This document shows positions 60,015 to 64,000 of a DNA stretch of 64,000 nt, piece by piece; the stretch's first letter is position 1, and each line of letters begins with the position of its first letter. The stretch is from Biscogniauxia marginata (lineage: Eukaryota > Ascomycota > Sordariomycetes > Xylariales > Xylariaceae), in the NCBI GenBank assembly GCA_022695795.1, contig MU404142.1, positions 62,001-126,000 of the forward strand, in the 5' to 3' direction. Below the pieces are notes generated by a model. The model saw nothing but the letters and a program-made list of their open reading frames with translations. It was not told the origin of the DNA and ran no database searches. The translations under genes were made by a program, and so were the position numbers.

Positions 60015-61161
60015 GATGATGTTTATGATGACGGCCGTCCTGTTTCTATCCTTCTTGTTTTCCCTCTCTTATTACTCCTGGAGATATGCCTCGTTACGGG
60101 TTGATGGCTGGAAGCTTGTGTCGCTCGTTCAATCGAAAACAGGGGTCGCAAAGTCGCTAGATCTATGACGACCACTCTTTGGTTATGTCGTTGGACGTGA
60201 ACATGGGGACTTGAACGCGGTTATCAATCTGCGGACGCGATCCGCTGACTGCACGTAATTGAGCTGCGAGCGAACACAAGACGATTGGGCTTGTTGGGCA
60301 AGATGAAGCTGCAATTGGACGACAGTGACGTCGTCTGCTGCAGCATGATACGTGGTTAAAAAAAGGACTTGCATGGGAGATGAGATGACCCAGCGGATAA
60401 GAGAAGAACAGAATGAAGCCCAATAGATTAAGCAGTAGATTACGAAACGTCGTTGTATGTGGAAGGATAATGAAGGGACGGAGATGATGTGGTAAGATTG
60501 CATGTGTGAGAAGCCCTTCAGAGAAATTGTTGATTATAATGCAGCAGACAAATGAATGGGTCCTTCCTACCTGTACTCCCTACTTGTACTCCCTACTAAG
60601 GTTCGCAATGCTGTTCTACAATTGGTGTCTGTACCCCGGTACTCCGTGTACAGTTTGTACCTCGGCTCTGTTTGCATGTGAGTGTGGAAGGAGGGGGGGA
60701 CACAAGTGTTCCAATAATCAGGTACATGGCGGCAAAATGTGGGGAACCCCAGATTACATGTATTGGCAGCTACTTAAATTCAGGTACCGACCTTGCACAC
60801 TGTAGCGAATCACTATAAAGTGCTGTAGAGACCCTACCATTAGGCCCAATGCCACTGTACGGGATACACAGTAGGCCTATAAATATCATCACCACCTGCA
60901 GTATCGCGGCATCGCAACGCTGAGCTTGTGCCTACATACATATGTATACTTAACGATCGTCTGTGCCATCCTGGGGGAGATCTCCTAGTCATCGACCCTG
61001 CCAGTCTATTCGAGACTGAACATTGTTCAACATCTCCATCGCCCAACATAACATCATGCCGTCGTCGATTTCCGATCCTTCTGGCCCTACCTGTAGAAAA
61101 TAGCCTCGAAGTCTGCAATAGGGAACACCTTGCGTCAACCCGATGCCACACTGGCGATGAA
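60015..61161. other. 1.1-kb spacer, no gene seen
   Basis: Contains the promoter of the TMEM135-like gene and the 3' region of the broken 2EXR gene. Nothing else is recognisable. Confidence 0.5.
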
Positions 61162-62514
61162 TCATTCGTTATGTGACGAATCGACACCGATAGCTTGCGA
61201 CTGCCCTACGGCCGCATTGCAGACGTGCGCGTTGCAGATGCGGAACATGATCAAGAGCTGAAAGTCGGGTATCTTGGCCAGCCTCTTCTGGGCCCATTCG
61301 GTATTGCGATCGCACACCATGTGCGCCGCGAACACGCTATAGTACCATCTGCGCGTGTCCCAGTAGGCCTTCCTTACCCTGTCACTGCGGTGTTTCCCCT
61401 GGATGAGGTCCTCATGTTTGTGCGAATGCTCAGGTTTGTTCAGGTAATCTACTAAGAGCCACATGTCCTTCATGTCTTCCATCTCGTAGCTTACATACCT
61501 TTCGACTCCCTCGGGCCGGGAGAGCATTGCCAGAAGTTGCGAGATACGAGGGTTGCGCGGCTGGGAATAGGTTTCGTAGAAGTGACTATAGCGCGCGAGC
61601 TTGGCCGAGTCTCTGACGTTGACTAGGGCCTGGCCCTCGCGGTAACCGAACAGCCCCGACTCCCTTACCTGCCGAGGCGAGACGTGGATAGTGACAATGG
61701 TGCAGATAAGTGAGAAAGTCGCGCGATGAAGACCAACTGTCACCCAGCGGCAAATATGCGAACTGATGTACGACATGGACGAGTGGTGACGGAGTCTGTC
61801 CACGATAGCAATATGCTTCACGTCCGCCATGAAGCCACCAATTTCGAAACTCCGCCTTAAAACGGGTCTGCCCAGAGCCCAGTCGCCCCCCTAGGGCTCC
61901 AAAACGAGGACATCCCGCGCGGCATCGAACCAGCTACGCCTCCTCGTGGGGTGTGAAGGAACGTAGAACCCAAAAGATCGCTGCTGCTGGCCTTCCTGCT
62001 TAGAAAGCACTACTTGACGGGATTCTTGGCAGACACTTCTTAGAACATGAGGTTGTAGCATAATACCTTCGCCCCGACCAATCTGGGTTGGACCTATTGG
62101 GTTTCCATCGGAGAAGCACTCAAACTCGGCACCCCTGGGATGTGTAGTGAAGACGAGTGCCCGCTCCTCTAGCCCGGCCTCCCATATTTCGAGTCGTAGC
62201 TCCGTTAGCAGAAGACGGAAACAGGCGAAAGTGCGCGATGTGTGATTGAGCTGATTGTTGACAACGGTAGGCAAAGCCGGTGTGCTATTGCCCTGGCTGA
62301 GATCCTCTAAAGAGAGGCCATAAGGCCATTGGCGCCCTGGTGAAGCTTCCACTGAGGCGTGGTGCCAGAAAAGGCGATGAAGTACAAGTTCCGAACGGGG
62401 AATTGAAAAGTGGATGAATAAGGTTCTGTGCAAAGCTAGCGGAGCGCATTTCGTGACTAAACTAATCCTTTCGGATAATCCTCTCCCTTGTCTCCACATT
62501 GTAAGGTTATGCAC
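61162..62514 (-). pseudogene. 2EXR-domain protein gene interrupted by an in-frame TAG
   Basis: The frame from 62514 to 61891 encodes 207 residues ending DVLVLEP, then TAG (61891-61893). The same frame continues GGDWALGRPVLRRSFE.. and, through ADVKHIAIVDRL, runs to a stop at 61162. The first part holds the 2EXR hallmarks: FRLLLTELRLEIWEAGLEERALVF, then LRSVCQESRQVVL and FDAARDVLVLEP. The second part reads like the normal C-terminal half of such proteins (VKHIAI, YSHFYETYS, MEDMKDMWLLVDYLN). Together they would be about 450 residues. Explanations: a nonsense mutation (CAG to TAG fits RIP-type C-to-T change), an error next to the G-run that follows the stop, an unseen small intron, or readthrough. 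2EXR proteins are common, poorly characterised fungal accessory proteins. The true start could be one of the two ATGs near 62514. Confidence 0.7.
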
Positions 62515-62721
62515 TTACCACAATTCGACAAAGGTGACGCTACCTACTTCAAGTTACAAAGTTAGTTGACACCAGCAACAGATCATCTGTTTACTATATC
62601 GCACAGGATGTATACGGTTAATGTGACTCTTGGTTGTTGCTTTACCGACCCATGCAAAATATATATATATATAATTTCTACTTGTAGGTCTTCCCTGCCT
62701 GTCCTCAAAATAAATATGAAA

Positions 62722-64000
62722 TCAATGCGCCGCTGCCTTGGAGTCTGATTCCTCTGACTGGTTCTGATGAAGAGGTTCCATACCCTCAACCTTGCCCTGG
62801 AGCAGCCCTTCGATGTCGACATGCGGTCCCTTGTAGTTATTCCGTCCGTCGAAGATCCAGGTGACTCCGGCGATCAACAGGATGACACCAAACGCCACAA
62901 TGCAGTAATTCATGTTGCTCGAGTCTACCGGGAGCTCGGGGGGGAACACGAATAGGACGGTGGTTAGGATCGTCCACGCAATACCGACCTTTTAACTCGT
63001 GTTAGTAAAAAAAAAATTATAGATATTATTTATTCACAAAAGTAGAGAGTGTGTGAGAGGCCTTACTATGTTCGCGGTCCAGCCGAGAAGCTCCGGGAGT
63101 TTAAAAGCTCTTGTGGGCGGCAGCATCTTTCGGCCCCGAAGGACGTTGATGGCAGGCGGGATGGCGTATGTAACACCAAGCGCAACGACGGATGCCGAGG
63201 TGATAGCATTGAAAGTGCTGTTGGACCCCAGGAAAATGCAGCCAAACACGATTACCCAGGCGGCCGTCCAGATCAGCGCGTTCAGGGGCACGTCGAGCGA
63301 AGGATGGACCCTGGCGAAGATATGGCTGAAGGGCAAGCCGCGGTCACGCGCGAATGCGTAGCTCATGCGGCTGCTCGTCGTCATGAGCGTCGTGGACGTG
63401 AACAGCATACACACGAGCGGGAACATGAGCAGGCAGACGCTGCCGGCGGGGCTCGCGGTCGCGTCCATGAAGATCTGCAGCAGCGGGCCGGCGGCGGACT
63501 CGATCACGTCCTCGATGTTGTTCACGCAGAAGAGCAGGCAGCTGAGGAAGACGAAACCCGAGAACATGCCGATCAGGATGCAAAACAGCATGATACGTGG
63601 GCCCTCGACCTGCGGGTGCGGGATCTCCTCGATCATGTGCGCGACGGCGTCGAAGCCCGTCAGCGAGAAGGCGCCCTGCAGCAGCCCGAGCAGCCAGGCC
63701 ATGCCGTCGGGCCAGCCTACCTCGTTGATGAAGTCCCCGTACACGAAGGAGCCGCTCTGGTAGCTGGGCGACGAGCACGCAAGGATCGTGATGCTGATGA
63801 TGACGAACCCGGCGACCGACCAGAAGAACGCGGCCTTGGTGAAGAGCGGGAGCAGTCTCGTCAGGAAGGCGTTGATCACGAGAGCTAGCAGGGTGAAGGC
63901 GATGTAGATCAGGAACTGGTGCCATGCCTCGGACTCGTAGTCTGGATGTAACAGCGAGATAATATTAATGATGAAAGTACTGCCCAGCAGCCCACCGGTT
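62722..64000 (-). CDS. Amino-acid/GABA/choline-type permease (APC superfamily), 5' end beyond the window
   Basis: Exons visible are 63067 to the right edge and 62722-62988, joined by a 78-nt intron (donor GTAAGG, branch ACTAAC): LLGWTANI-VGIAWTILTTVLFVFP. The frame is open to 64000, so the N-terminal half is missing. About 400 residues show many hydrophobic spans (ALVINAFLTRLLPLFTKAAF, FFWSVAGFVIISITILAC, IMLFCILIGMFSGFVFL) and the conserved GAFSLTGFDAVAHMIEEIPH typical of fungal GABA permease/choline transporters (Uga4, Hnm1 type), then YAFARDRGLPFS and VHPSLDVPLNALI. The cytosolic tail is acidic and ends SEESDSKAAAH. It probably imports an amino acid, GABA or choline across the plasma membrane; the substrate cannot be fixed. 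GC-rich codons create long antisense open frames, which are not genes. Confidence 0.93.

Noticed and set aside
63049..63888. 279-codon plus-strand open frame opposite the permease
   Set aside because: It lies wholly antisense to a well-supported APC permease. GC-rich third positions suppress stops on the other strand, and the predicted protein is a Glu/Arg/Gln-rich mix without domains.

Overview
The window looks like chromosomal DNA of a filamentous ascomycete (Pezizomycotina, most likely Sordariomycetes). Genes carry short introns, mostly 50-100 nt, with GT..AG ends and CTAAC/CTGAC-like branch points. The gene set is typical of that group: TOR kinase, glucosidase II beta, Rtf2, a PDR-type ABC transporter, a 2EXR protein, and secreted GH30 and sugar-dehydrogenase enzymes. 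Species cannot be told from the sequence alone. No virus, plasmid, CRISPR array or intact transposon was seen.

Layout. 1-7075 (-): most of the TOR kinase gene, cut by the left edge before its catalytic loop. It is divergent from 7914-8807 (+), Rtf2. 9050-10970 (-): glucosidase II beta subunit ending in KDEL. 11755-11851 (-): intron-containing tRNA-Val(CAC). 12226-12587 (-): an 81-aa conserved-looking small protein with two introns. 13990-16335 (-): a vWA protein with a C-terminal Hint (intein/hedgehog-like) domain. 16409-28648: about 12 kb almost empty of genes, with one candidate 31-residue Cys-rich micro-ORF at 19855-19950. 28649-32299 (+): an intronless 1216-aa disordered protein. 34217-35774 (+): secreted sorbosone/pyranose dehydrogenase-like protein. 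36808-37737 (-): MDR oxidoreductase. 40039-40976 (-): small multi-pass membrane protein. 44051-48879 (-): full-length PDR/ABCG transporter. 53915-55418 (-): secreted GH30 glucanase. 58069-60014 (-): TMEM135-like membrane protein. 61162-62514 (-): 2EXR gene split by an in-frame TAG. 62722-64000 (-): amino-acid/GABA-type permease, cut by the right edge.

How the genes relate. There is no biosynthetic cluster or operon-like grouping. The left 16 kb is dense housekeeping sequence (growth signalling, replication-fork control, ER glycoprotein quality control, a tRNA). The right part is sparser and richer in secreted enzymes, transporters and accessory proteins, with multi-kb AT-rich spacers. A 10-bp palindrome (TAGGTACCTA) occurs nine times, always outside the coding sequences called here.

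Gene models were built by reading each exon frame through its splice sites and checking that the phases join and family motifs run across the junctions. Family calls rest on remembered motifs, not on a database search.
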